A stretch of DNA of 64,000 nt from Flavobacterium sp. RSP15 (GTDB lineage: Bacteria > Bacteroidota > Bacteroidia > Flavobacteriales > Flavobacteriaceae): positions 466,925 to 530,924 of the forward strand of contig NZ_RYDL01000001.1 in assembly GCF_003968755.1 (NCBI RefSeq), read 5' to 3'. A program made the translations under genes and the position numbers. Of this stretch, positions 9,193-17,421 are shown piece after piece. The notes under the pieces were generated by a model that was given only the letters and a program-made list of their open reading frames with translations, searched no databases and was not told the DNA's origin. Position 1 is the stretch's first letter; every line of letters starts with the position of its first letter.

Positions 9193-11286
9193 TTACAATC
9201 CTTGCGCTTGAATGGCTGTAATCACTACGGTATTTATAATATCATCAACGGTACAACCGCGGCTTAAATCATTAACAGGCTTGTTCAAACCTTGTAACAT
9301 GGGGCCAATTGCCAACGCGCCAGTCTCTCTTTGTACTGCCTTGTAAGTATTATTGCCTGTATTTAAATCCGGAAAAATCAAAACACTCGCTTGTCCTGCC
9401 ACTTCTGAGTTTGGCATTTTGCTTTGTCCCACGCTCATGTCAACTGCAGCATCATATTGAATGGGTCCTTCAATTTTTAAATCGGGACGTTTCTTTCTCA
9501 CAATTTCTGTAGCCGTTCGCACTTTATCAACCTCATTTCCTTTGCCGGAGAAGCCGGAAGAATAGGAAAGCATGGCAATTTTGGGTTCAATCCCGAAAGC
9601 CAAACTCGAATCAGCGGATGAGATGGCTATTTCGGCAAGTTGCTCCGCTGTAGGATTTGGATTAATGGCACAATCCCCAAAAACAGAAACTCTATCCTCT
9701 AGGCACATAAAAAATATCGATGAAACTACAGAACAATTGGGTTTTGTTTTAATGAATTGCAAAGCAGGCAAAATAGTGTGCTGCGTAGTATGTGCTGCAC
9801 CGGAAACCATACCGTCCGCATGTCCTTTGTACACCATCATCGTTCCAAAATACGAAACATCTTCCATTAAGTCTTTGGCCATTCCTAGAGTTACATTTTT
9901 TGCTTTTCGCAACTCAAAGTACGTATTTACATAATCATCATACTGATCTGACTCGATGGGATTAATAATTTTAACTTTCGAAAAATCAAAGTCCAGCCCC
10001 AACTCCGCGACTTTATTTTCTACTTCTTTTTTGTTGCCAATAATCGAAATATCGACCACATCCATTGCTAATAATCGTGAAGCAGCCCTAATAATTCTTT
10101 CATCATTTCCTTCCGGTAACACAATATGTTTTCTATGTTTTCTGGCTCTTTTGACTAAATTATATTGAAACATTTTTGGTGTCATGCCTTCGGCTTCAAA
10201 AGTGATAAGCTTCTCAGCCAAATTATCTATGTCCACATATTTTGCAAAAGTAGTAATCGAGATTTCAATCTTCTGTTTGTTATCCGCATAAATTTGGGAT
10301 TTGATAGCCCCAATTTTATTAGTAATATAGTAGGTTCCTTCTTCAACGGCAATAATTGGAACAACTGGGGCAAGACCTTCTATTAATTTTAAAATACTAA
10401 TCTCTGGCAAAATATTACCTGTTAAAACAATTCCTGAAATAGCGGGATAATTTATGGATTCATTGGCTTGCAGCGCCCCTAGAATAATATCTGCACGGTC
10501 TCCGGGAGTTATCACCAGACTGTTTTCTTTTAAATGCAACAAATAATTACACAATTGCATCGCCCCTACACTAAAGTTCCCGGTTTGATTGTTTAGATGG
10601 GCGGCACCAAATAAGACTTTGGCATCCAACTTATTCACAATCTCCTGAACGGTAGGATTATTCAAATTAGGAATCAATGGAATAGCATTTACCAGAAGAC
10701 CTTCCGGTAAACTTTTTTTCAATCCATTGGTCACTAACTCAATGTTCTCAGGTTGCACTTTATTGGCTATTACCGCTAAAACCTCGACATCCTTTACCTT
10801 GAATGAATCATAGGCTAAATAAAGACTGTCTATTAGTTCTTCTAATGTTTTACCTACTCCGGAACCTACAATAATGGTTGGGATACCTAGATTTTTAGCA
10901 ATCAGAACATTCATGTCTAACTCAATAACGGTTCCTTCCCCACTAAAACCAGTTCCTTCTACTAGAACAAAATCAAAACGCTCTTCTAATTTTTTATACT
11001 TTTCAATAATTAAGTCCAGCACCTCTCCTATTTTTCCCTTATTCTTCTTTTTGATTAACTTGCTTTTTGTAATGGCATAGGCATCCTCAAATTCTATATC
11101 CAACCCAAAATGGCCCATGACTGTTTCAATGTGATTGTCAAATCCACCTTCTTCAAAATCCTCAACAATGGGCCTAAAATAACCTACTTTAGCAGTTTTA
11201 CCAATCAATATACTCATCAAGCCCAAAGTTATAATTGACTTCCCACTATTTTGTTCCGTTGTTGCTACATAAATGGCTTTACTCAT
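9193..11286 (-). CDS. pta: Phosphate acetyltransferase, long form with regulatory N-terminus
   Basis: The 697-residue protein has three parts. An N-terminal P-loop/dethiobiotin-synthetase-like domain (about 1-210) begins IYVATTEQNSGKS. A DRTGG-like regulatory domain spans about 215-335 (LVITPGDRADIILGAL). The catalytic PTA_PTB domain spans about 375-695 (KHIVLPEGNDERIIRAA, DGMVSGAAHTTQHTI, DLNTGNNTYKAVQRE). It converts acetyl-CoA and phosphate to acetyl phosphate, which AckA downstream then uses. The long form with the DRTGG domain is the usual bacterial regulated type. Confidence 0.97.
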   Translation of the reverse strand: MSKAIYVATTEQNSGKSIITLGLMSILIGKTAKVGYFRPIVEDFEEGGFDNHIETVMGHFGLDIEFEDAYAITKSKLIKKKNKGKIGEVLDLIIEKYKKLEERFDFVLVEGTGFSGEGTVIELDMNVLIAKNLGIPTIIVGSGVGKTLEELIDSLYLAYDSFKVKDVEVLAVIANKVQPENIELVTNGLKKSLPEGLLVNAIPLIPNLNNPTVQEIVNKLDAKVLFGAAHLNNQTGNFSVGAMQLCNYLLHLKENSLVITPGDRADIILGALQANESINYPAISGIVLTGNILPEISILKLIEGLAPVVPIIAVEEGTYYITNKIGAIKSQIYADNKQKIEISITTFAKYVDIDNLAEKLITFEAEGMTPKMFQYNLVKRARKHRKHIVLPEGNDERIIRAASRLLAMDVVDISIIGNKKEVENKVAELGLDFDFSKVKIINPIESDQYDDYVNTYFELRKAKNVTLGMAKDLMEDVSYFGTMMVYKGHADGMVSGAAHTTQHTILPALQFIKTKPNCSVVSSIFFMCLEDRVSVFGDCAINPNPTAEQLAEIAISSADSSLAFGIEPKIAMLSYSSGFSGKGNEVDKVRTATEIVRKKRPDLKIEGPIQYDAAVDMSVGQSKMPNSEVAGQASVLIFPDLNTGNNTYKAVQRETGALAIGPMLQGLNKPVNDLSRGCTVDDIINTVVITAIQAQGL

Positions 11287-11366
11287 TTTTTGATATTTGT
11301 ATTAATTCCAAAACAAATTGGAGGTCCTATTATTATTTAATATTTTTTTGCACTACCGTTTTTATA

Positions 11367-12437
11367 TTAAAACCACTGGCGTCTTTTAAAATATATAATC
11401 ATTCCTATTACGATCAAAAACATAGCCCCCATAACGGTATGATAGCCATATTGGTATTTAAGTTCCGGTAAGTTTTCAAAATTCATTCCATACACACCTA
11501 CAATAAATGTAAGCGGAATAAAGATTGCTGAAACAATAGTCAGTGTTTTCATAATCTCATTCATCTTATGTGTTTGTGCCGAGAAAAAAAAATTAGAGGC
11601 ACTTTCTAATGACCCCATATCCGATTCTATTTGTTCTAAAAGTTCTAGGCTCTTTTGATGCAATCGCGCAAAAAAGCTAAAATTCTCTTTTTCTATCGCA
11701 TTAAATACATTATCATCTTTGATGCTCTTTATGTTGTACAAAGAATCTCTAAGCGGAACTATGGAGCGCTTCAAAAAATTGAAATTATCCCTGTGTTTTT
11801 CGATTTTTTCTAAGATAATTGGGTTAGCACTTTGTTTGGAAAGATTGATGAGTTCCTCTACTTTATCTTCTTCGTTTTCTAAAGTGATGTAAAAATTTTC
11901 CATAATGGCATCTAAGAGAATGTACAACAAATAATCAGTTTTTTTGGTTCTCACAATGCCAGAATGCGTCCTAAGGCGTTCGCGAATATGCGTAAAAAAG
12001 TCACTACGCTTTTCCTGAAAGGAAATTAAGACCCCATCTTTGATCAAAAAACTAATTTGCTCTACGCTTATATTGTCTGAATTTCCTGTCGGAAGTAATG
12101 ATTTTATATTAAAAAACAAAACATCTGATAATTCTTCAACTTTAGTTCTTCGTGTAGTATTTAAAATATCAGCTAAAATGAAAGTATCTATTTTGAAATA
12201 ATTCCCAATAGCTTTTATATATTCAGTATTACTTAGACCGTGTAGGTTAAGCCAATTATTTTTTTGCAGATCAATATATTTATCAAAATCCGAAACTTTA
12301 AAATCCTCATACTCTGTCAGCATTAAATCATCAAAAACAAACAATTGCATTTCCGATTTATTGTCCTTATGAATCCCGGTATATTCTAAATTGTTGGGTT
12401 GTAGTTTTCTGCCTTTCTTGTATTTAATTTTTCTCAT
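11367..12437 (-). CDS. corA: CorA-type magnesium/cobalt transport protein
   Basis: The 356-residue protein has the typical CorA layout: a large cytoplasmic N-terminal domain, a long helical stalk, and two C-terminal membrane helices. The signature GMN lies at 317-319 at the end of the first helix (VGVYGMNFENLPE), and the basic tail FKRRQWF follows the second. The protein forms a homopentameric Mg2+ channel in the inner membrane. It is on the same strand as pta but is separated from it by 80 bp, with no clear functional link. Confidence 0.95.
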   Translation of the reverse strand: MRKIKYKKGRKLQPNNLEYTGIHKDNKSEMQLFVFDDLMLTEYEDFKVSDFDKYIDLQKNNWLNLHGLSNTEYIKAIGNYFKIDTFILADILNTTRRTKVEELSDVLFFNIKSLLPTGNSDNISVEQISFLIKDGVLISFQEKRSDFFTHIRERLRTHSGIVRTKKTDYLLYILLDAIMENFYITLENEEDKVEELINLSKQSANPIILEKIEKHRDNFNFLKRSIVPLRDSLYNIKSIKDDNVFNAIEKENFSFFARLHQKSLELLEQIESDMGSLESASNFFFSAQTHKMNEIMKTLTIVSAIFIPLTFIVGVYGMNFENLPELKYQYGYHTVMGAMFLIVIGMIIYFKRRQWF

Positions 12438-12766
12438 ACAGCGTCATTTGTATCATAATATTACAAAAACTTTTAAAAAAAATCCCTCTTCATTACTTTT
12501 ACAGCTGTTGAAAAGGAAAAAAATATTCTTGGTCTATTTATTATAAAACAAAGATAAGGCGAAAAAACACATCCTTTCATGAGAAAAATCATATTATGAT
12601 ATTAAAAAATCTTATTATTTAATAAATGTTAATTATATGATTTTTTGTAAATTATTGGTCTGTTTTTAAAAATATATCAATAGATTTGGATTTTAATTGT
12701 AAAAAAGAAAAAATTCCTACTTATTTATTAAAGCTAATCCTTAACCTTTTTAAAACATTTAACTAA
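12438..12766. other. A/T-rich divergent spacer between corA and the protease gene
   Basis: This 329-bp stretch is very A/T rich and has no open frame worth calling. It must hold the promoters of both divergent genes. On the plus strand TAGATTTG (12681-12688) matches the Bacteroidota -7 consensus, with a TTG at 12655-12657 about 23 bp upstream. Nothing else recognisable is seen. Confidence 0.6.
12681..12688 (+). promoter_or_regulatory. Likely -7 element for the zinc protease gene
   Basis: TAGATTTG is an exact TAnnTTTG match. A TTG at 12655-12657 could be the -33 element, though the 23-bp gap is slightly long. The gene starts 79 bp further on. Confidence 0.5.
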
Positions 12767-15328
12767 ATGCTAAAAAAAAAACTAACCCTAATTATTGTAT
12801 GTCTGCTATTTTTTTCCGTCCAGGAAACATTTGCCCAAAGTAAGAAAAAGAAAAAAACAGATAAAAATGCCGTAACAGCAGTTGATGCCAAAGCAGCTGA
12901 TGCCAAAAAAGAGCCTAAACCCTATAAAAAAGTAGTTGATAGTAGTGCCGTTACTCAAAAAGGATTAATTGATGTTCATAAAATAGACAATAAGTATCTT
13001 TTTGAAATTCCTGATTCCCTATTAGGAAGTGAAATAATGACCATAACCCGATATTCTAAGACTCCGGCCGGGGGAGGAATTTTTGGCGGAGAAGAAATCA
13101 ACAGACAAGTCGTTCGTTGGGAAAAAGGACTTAACAACAATATACTGCTGAGATCAATTACCTATGTCATTATGTCTCCAGATGAAGACAAACCAATGGC
13201 TAAAGCTGTTAAAAACTCCACTTCAGATCCAATTATTGGTAATTATGATGTACTTGCATACAAAAAAGATGATTCTGGAAAAATAACGGGCTATGTTCTC
13301 GATTTATCTGCAACATTTGATGCTGATGTTCAAACTTTTTCATTAGATCCAATTAAGAAACAATTATTAAATATTCAAACATTTCAAAAAGACAAATCAT
13401 TTATTTCAAAAATAAGTAGTTTTCCTATAAATACTGAAATAAGAAGTGTAAAAACATTTACAACTACACCGCCGAAAATCAATACAACACCAACGCCAAA
13501 AATTGGAGTTGATTTACCTTCGGCTCTAGATGCTGGTGTACTCACTGTAGAAATAAATACGTCTATGATTTTATTGCCAAAAACTCCTATGCGCAAAAGA
13601 GAATTTGATGCGCGTGTGGGATATTTCGCAAATCAATACGGTGTTTTTGAAGAAGAATCCCAAAAGTCCGACACCAAAGTATTTGCTGTCAGATGGCGTT
13701 TAGAGCCTAAATCTGCCGAAGATGCTCAAAAACAAAAAAATGGTGAATTGATAGAGCCTTTGAAACCAATTGTATATTATATTGACCCAGCTACACCCGA
13801 TAAATGGAAAAAATTCATCAAACAAGGAATTGATGATTGGCAGATTGCTTTTGAAAATGCAGGTTGGAAAAACGCTATTCGTGGAGAATATTGGCCAGAG
13901 AACGATCCTACTATGAGCCTAGAGGATGCTCGTTTTTCAGTATTAAGATATTTCGCTGCTGAAATTCAAAACGCGTATGGACCAAATGTTCATGATCCTA
14001 GAAGTGGTGAGATTCTAGAGAGTCACATTGGTTGGTACCACAATATCATGAGCCTTTTGAGAAACTGGTATTTGATTCAGACTGCTGCTGTCGATCCGGC
14101 TGCTAGAGCTAAGAAATTTGATGATAAGTTAATGGGAGAACTCATTCGTTTTGTGTCTTCACATGAGGTAGGACATACATTAGGCTTGCGCCACAATATG
14201 GGAGCTAGCTCTGCCACTCCTGTTGAAAAACTAAGAGATAAAGACTACCAAGAGCAAAACGGACATACTTCATCTATAATGGATTATGCACGTTTTAATT
14301 ATGTTGCACAACCAGAAGATGGCGTGACCAGTTTATTTCCTAGAATTGGAGACTATGATAAATGGGCTATTAAATGGGGATACTCTTACTTTGAAGATAC
14401 AAAAACGGAAGCAGAAGAGAAAGCTTTTTTGAATGAAATGACTAAGGAAGCCTACAAAAACCGTCGTTTATGGTTTGGGTCAGAAACCAGTCCTTATGAT
14501 CCAAGATATCAAACGGAAGATATTGGTGACAATGCCATGAGAGCCTCTGAATATGGTATTAAAAATCTAAAAAGAATTTTACCTAATTTACTAGAATGGT
14601 CTAAAGAAGATGGCGAAAGTTATACTGAACTGGATGAACTTTATGGTGCACTTACCGGTCAGTTTAAAAGGTATATGGGACATGTAACGAAAAATGTAGG
14701 TGGAATATATGATAGTCCAAAAACGTATGACATGACTGGTAATCAATTTGAAGTAGTACCAAAAAGCATACAGAAAGATGCTGTAGCTTTCTTGAATACC
14801 CAGTTATTCACCACGCCAAAATGGTTGTTGAATCAAGATATTCTTTCAAAAATTAACCCAGAAAATGGTGTCGAAGCGATTAAAGGAATGCAGGATGCCA
14901 CCTTAAACAGTTTGTTAGCTGGAGATAGAATGGTTCGTCTTTTAGAAACCTCCTCGGTGAGTAAAGACAACTATTCTGTAGATGAATTAATAACCGATTT
15001 GAACAAAGGAATTTTCTCTGAACTGAAAAATAAAAATTCTATTGACATCTACCGCAGAAACATCCAGAAATTGTATGTAGACAAGATGATTGAATTACTA
15101 AAACCAGGTACGGCAAGCGTTAGATCTGTACCAGTAGGAGTCACTTATGGTTTCACCACCAGAAAAGTCAATCTGACGCAAACGGATTTACCATCTATTG
15201 CGAGAGGTCAACTGAATAGTTTACAAAATGAATTGAAGTTATCTACCTCTAGAATGTCAGATCGAATGAGCAAATATCATGTTCTCGATTTAATTTCCAG
15301 AATAGCAGAAGCTTTAGATCCTAAATAA
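12767..15328 (+). CDS. Secreted zinc-dependent metalloprotease (DUF5117/DUF5118 type)
   Basis: The 853-residue protein has a signal peptide (about 1-24, ending TFAQ), followed by a Lys-rich low-complexity stretch. The region about 65-400 resembles the DUF5118/DUF5117 part of this family (GGGIFGGEEINRQVVRWEKG; DARVGYFANQYG). The metzincin-like zinc site HEVGHTLGLRH is at 466-476, with ligands His466, His470 and His476 and catalytic Glu467. A possible Met-turn, SSIMDYARF, lies about 40 residues later. The protein probably acts in the periplasm or outside the cell on protein substrates. No C-terminal type IX secretion signal is obvious. Confidence 0.9.
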   Translation: MLKKKLTLIIVCLLFFSVQETFAQSKKKKKTDKNAVTAVDAKAADAKKEPKPYKKVVDSSAVTQKGLIDVHKIDNKYLFEIPDSLLGSEIMTITRYSKTPAGGGIFGGEEINRQVVRWEKGLNNNILLRSITYVIMSPDEDKPMAKAVKNSTSDPIIGNYDVLAYKKDDSGKITGYVLDLSATFDADVQTFSLDPIKKQLLNIQTFQKDKSFISKISSFPINTEIRSVKTFTTTPPKINTTPTPKIGVDLPSALDAGVLTVEINTSMILLPKTPMRKREFDARVGYFANQYGVFEEESQKSDTKVFAVRWRLEPKSAEDAQKQKNGELIEPLKPIVYYIDPATPDKWKKFIKQGIDDWQIAFENAGWKNAIRGEYWPENDPTMSLEDARFSVLRYFAAEIQNAYGPNVHDPRSGEILESHIGWYHNIMSLLRNWYLIQTAAVDPAARAKKFDDKLMGELIRFVSSHEVGHTLGLRHNMGASSATPVEKLRDKDYQEQNGHTSSIMDYARFNYVAQPEDGVTSLFPRIGDYDKWAIKWGYSYFEDTKTEAEEKAFLNEMTKEAYKNRRLWFGSETSPYDPRYQTEDIGDNAMRASEYGIKNLKRILPNLLEWSKEDGESYTELDELYGALTGQFKRYMGHVTKNVGGIYDSPKTYDMTGNQFEVVPKSIQKDAVAFLNTQLFTTPKWLLNQDILSKINPENGVEAIKGMQDATLNSLLAGDRMVRLLETSSVSKDNYSVDELITDLNKGIFSELKNKNSIDIYRRNIQKLYVDKMIELLKPGTASVRSVPVGVTYGFTTRKVNLTQTDLPSIARGQLNSLQNELKLSTSRMSDRMSKYHVLDLISRIAEALDPK

Positions 15329-15335
15329 TAAAGGT

Positions 15336-15369
15336 AAAAGGTAAAATGTGTAACAACATTTTACCTTTT
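15336..15369 (+). terminator. Terminator after the zinc protease
   Basis: AAAAGGTAAAATGT and ACATTTTACCTTTT form a 14-bp stem with a GTAACA loop, followed by T residues. It starts 8 bp past the stop codon. Confidence 0.85.
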
Positions 15370-15424
15370 TTTAATGCCCTCTTGAATAGGAATTCAATGC
15401 TAAGTACACCGTAGGACGCACAAT

Positions 15425-15452
15425 GCAGAGACGCACTGCAGTCCGTCTCTGC
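15425..15452. repeat. Dispersed palindromic repeat, GCAGAGACG type (copy 1)
   Basis: GCAGAGACG and CGTCTCTGC form a 9-bp stem around the inner palindrome ACTGCAGT. A closely related copy lies at 35604-35631, inside the 3' end of trpF. Confidence 0.8.
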
Positions 15453-15480
15453 GGACATAACGACGACAGAATAATAATTC

Positions 15481-15513
15481 AAACCCGACCTGTTTATAAA
15501 ACAGGTCGGGTTT
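15481..15513. terminator. Strong inverted repeat with T tract
   Basis: A perfect 15-bp stem (AAACCCGACCTGTTT / AAACAGGTCGGGTTT) with a 3-nt loop lies between the convergent protease and proteorhodopsin genes. T or A runs on both sides let it act in either direction. Confidence 0.8.
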
Positions 15514-15535
15514 TTATTTAATCAATATAAAAAAA

Positions 15536-15555
15536 CCGAGCTATTTCTAGCTCGG
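15536..15555 (-). terminator. Terminator after the proteorhodopsin gene
   Basis: CCGAGCTA-TTTC-TAGCTCGG forms a perfect 8-bp hairpin. Read on the minus strand it is followed by a run of seven T. It lies 31 bp past the rhodopsin stop codon. Confidence 0.85.
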
Positions 15556-15585
15556 CTTTAGTGAACAAATAAAAATAGGTTTTTG

Positions 15586-16311
15586 TTAGTTTGTTTGTGA
15601 TTTTGAAGCAAGAGTGTAGATTACTAATCCAAACCCTATTTTGTTGATAGCATCCGCGATGTTGTAAACTGCATCAACGCTTCCTTTACCAAAAATACCC
15701 GTATACCATCCATCAGTTCCTAGCATGTAACCTAATGGGTAAATTGCCCATCCTACAAGCACGAACCAACATAGTATTTTGTGTGCATCAAGTGTGTTTC
15801 CACCGGCAGCTTTGGCCAATTTAGCGGCCTCACCAATCCATATTTCATAAACAATCAAGAAATAAGCTATTCCTGAAACTGCTCCCCAAGCTGCTGCATT
15901 ACTAGGATCAACGACCTCTCCCCAATATCCTGTAACTAACATGACAAGAGAGTAGATAATCATTTTCCATAATAAAGACTGTTTTGCACCTGCTACTTTT
16001 AGTATCAGGTAAAACTCTAAACACATTAATGGCACCGTCAATACCCAGTCGACATAACGGAAAAAAGTGGGCGATTCACCGAAACTTGCCCAATAATCTC
16101 TCATGTAGAAATAATGTACTGCAGCAATAAAAGTAATCAAACCTGAAACCAACACTGAAGTACGCCATTTTTTATCAAACTGGCTCAGCGATAAAAAGAA
16201 AAATGCAGATGCAGCCATCATAGCCATGCAACCTACGAAGAAAGTAAAACCTACATAATCCGTAGGCGATAACTTTCCGACTAGTCCTGAAATAAACATG
16301 AAATTTGTCAT
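15586..16311 (-). CDS. Proteorhodopsin, light-driven proton pump (green type), with antenna-site glycine
   Basis: The 241-residue seven-helix protein has the retinal lysine Lys224 in helix G (ADAINKIGFG) and His66 in helix B. Helix C (FRYVDWVLTVPLMCLEFYLIL) carries Asp88, Thr92 and Glu99, the DTE set of outward proton pumps; sodium pumps have NDQ instead. The spectral tuning position, eight residues after Asp88, is Met96, as in green-absorbing flavobacterial forms. Counting back 12 residues from Tyr155-Glu156 in helix E gives Gly143, aligned with bacteriorhodopsin Trp138 and the xanthorhodopsin glycine that opens the carotenoid site. The retinal-making gene blh is divergent, 110 bp away. Confidence 0.97.
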   Translation of the reverse strand: MTNFMFISGLVGKLSPTDYVGFTFFVGCMAMMAASAFFFLSLSQFDKKWRTSVLVSGLITFIAAVHYFYMRDYWASFGESPTFFRYVDWVLTVPLMCLEFYLILKVAGAKQSLLWKMIIYSLVMLVTGYWGEVVDPSNAAAWGAVSGIAYFLIVYEIWIGEAAKLAKAAGGNTLDAHKILCWFVLVGWAIYPLGYMLGTDGWYTGIFGKGSVDAVYNIADAINKIGFGLVIYTLASKSQTN

Positions 16312-16373
16312 AGTTAAAAAATTAGGTTATTTTTTTGTTCATGTAAATATAGGTATTGTTCAACAAAAAAAAT

Positions 16374-16381
16374 TATTTTTG
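16374..16381 (+). promoter_or_regulatory. Likely -7 element for blh
   Basis: TATTTTTG matches TAnnTTTG exactly. A TTG at 16356-16358, 15 bp upstream, may be the -33 element. The blh start codon is 40 bp downstream. The same 110-bp spacer must hold the rhodopsin promoter; TATATTTA on the minus strand (16344-16351) is the best candidate but is weak. Confidence 0.5.
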
Positions 16382-16421
16382 TCTATTATTTTTTACATAT
16401 CTTTAAACAATAATTAAACTT

Positions 16422-17321
16422 ATGAAAAATTATTTCAATATTGCAATTGTAGCAAGCTTTTTCGGATTATGGATGGATTCTTATTTTTCTCATCAGATCC
16501 AAATTATTTTGGGATTTTTATTGATATTTTCATTTGGAATTCTCCATGGCGCTAATGATTTGCTATTGATAAAAAACATAAACACAATAAAAGGAAGGAA
16601 CTCATGGTTTAAGATTTTAGGATATTATGTTATGGTAGTGTTAACAGGGGTACTTTTATTTTATACCATTCCGCTATTTGCTTTATTATTGTTTATTATT
16701 GTCAGTTCTTATCATTTTGGTGAGCAACAATGGCAAAAATTAAAAGAAGACTTTCCAAAAATATTGGTTTTTACTTTCCAATTCCTCTATGGATTTATTA
16801 TTTTACTGCTTCTCTTTAATTTTCACACCGTTCAAGTTCAAAATATTATTTTAAAAATTACAAGTGTAAGTATCCCCATCCCCTATTTTTTACTGTTGAT
16901 TAAATATGCATTACCTCTTTTTCTTTTTTTATGTATTTATATTTTTTGGAAATCACAAGCGTTGAGAAAAAAAATGCTTCTCGAACTTTTTTTTATGGTG
17001 TTATTTACAATCCTATTTAAAGCGTCGAGCTTAATCTGGGGTTTTGCTATCTACTTTGTCTTATGGCACAGTATTCCGTCAATAATAGACCAAATAAAAT
17101 ATTTAAATGGCTCCTTTTCAATTAAAAATTTTATTGAATATTGCAAGGCTGCGGGGATATATTGGTTGATTTCAATAATTGGGATTACAGTGATTTACTT
17201 ACTATTTAGAGATGAACAATTATTCAATGCTTTGTTTTTCTCTTTTCTTGCTGCCATTACGTTTCCACATGCTGTAGTAATAGCGCGAATGTTTAAGGGA
17301 CAGATAACCGTATTAGAGTAA
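16422..17321 (+). CDS. blh: Brp/Blh family beta-carotene 15,15'-dioxygenase
   Basis: The 299-residue protein is an integral membrane protein with about eight hydrophobic helices. Four conserved-type histidines are visible: His42 (LHGANDLL), His98 (SSYHFGEQQW), His216 (LWHSIPS) and His283 (FPHAVVIARMF). They match the iron ligands known for this family. The enzyme cleaves beta-carotene into two retinal molecules, which supply the chromophore of the divergent proteorhodopsin. A terminator lies between its end and the convergent dnaK. No carotenoid synthesis genes are in the window, so beta-carotene must come from elsewhere in the genome. Confidence 0.93.
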   Translation: MKNYFNIAIVASFFGLWMDSYFSHQIQIILGFLLIFSFGILHGANDLLLIKNINTIKGRNSWFKILGYYVMVVLTGVLLFYTIPLFALLLFIIVSSYHFGEQQWQKLKEDFPKILVFTFQFLYGFIILLLLFNFHTVQVQNIILKITSVSIPIPYFLLLIKYALPLFLFLCIYIFWKSQALRKKMLLELFFMVLFTILFKASSLIWGFAIYFVLWHSIPSIIDQIKYLNGSFSIKNFIEYCKAAGIYWLISIIGITVIYLLFRDEQLFNALFFSFLAAITFPHAVVIARMFKGQITVLE

Positions 17322-17346
17322 TTGTACTGAAAAAAAATTTCATAAA

Positions 17347-17378
17347 AAAACCGTTTACCCAATGTGGTAAACGGTTTT
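17347..17378. terminator. Bidirectional terminator between blh and dnaK
   Basis: AAAACCGTTTACC and GGTAAACGGTTTT form a perfect 13-bp stem around a CAATGT loop, with A and T tracts on both sides. Confidence 0.88.
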
Positions 17379-17390
17379 AGTTATAAAAAA

Positions 17391-17416
17391 TAGAGATGCA
17401 ATAAATCACATCTCTA
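17391..17416 (-). terminator. Terminator after dnaK
   Basis: TAGAGATG and CATCTCTA form an 8-bp stem with a 10-nt loop. On the minus strand it is followed by a T run, directly past the dnaK stop codon. Confidence 0.7.
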
Positions 17417-17421
17417 AATAA

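Noticed and set aside
9572..9934. A 120-codon open frame on the plus strand inside pta
   Set aside because: Shadow of the conserved catalytic part of pta on the opposite strand.
15586..16311. Rhodopsin considered as a sodium pump
   Set aside because: Helix C has Asp88, Thr92 and Glu99 (DTE), not the NDQ set of sodium pumps.
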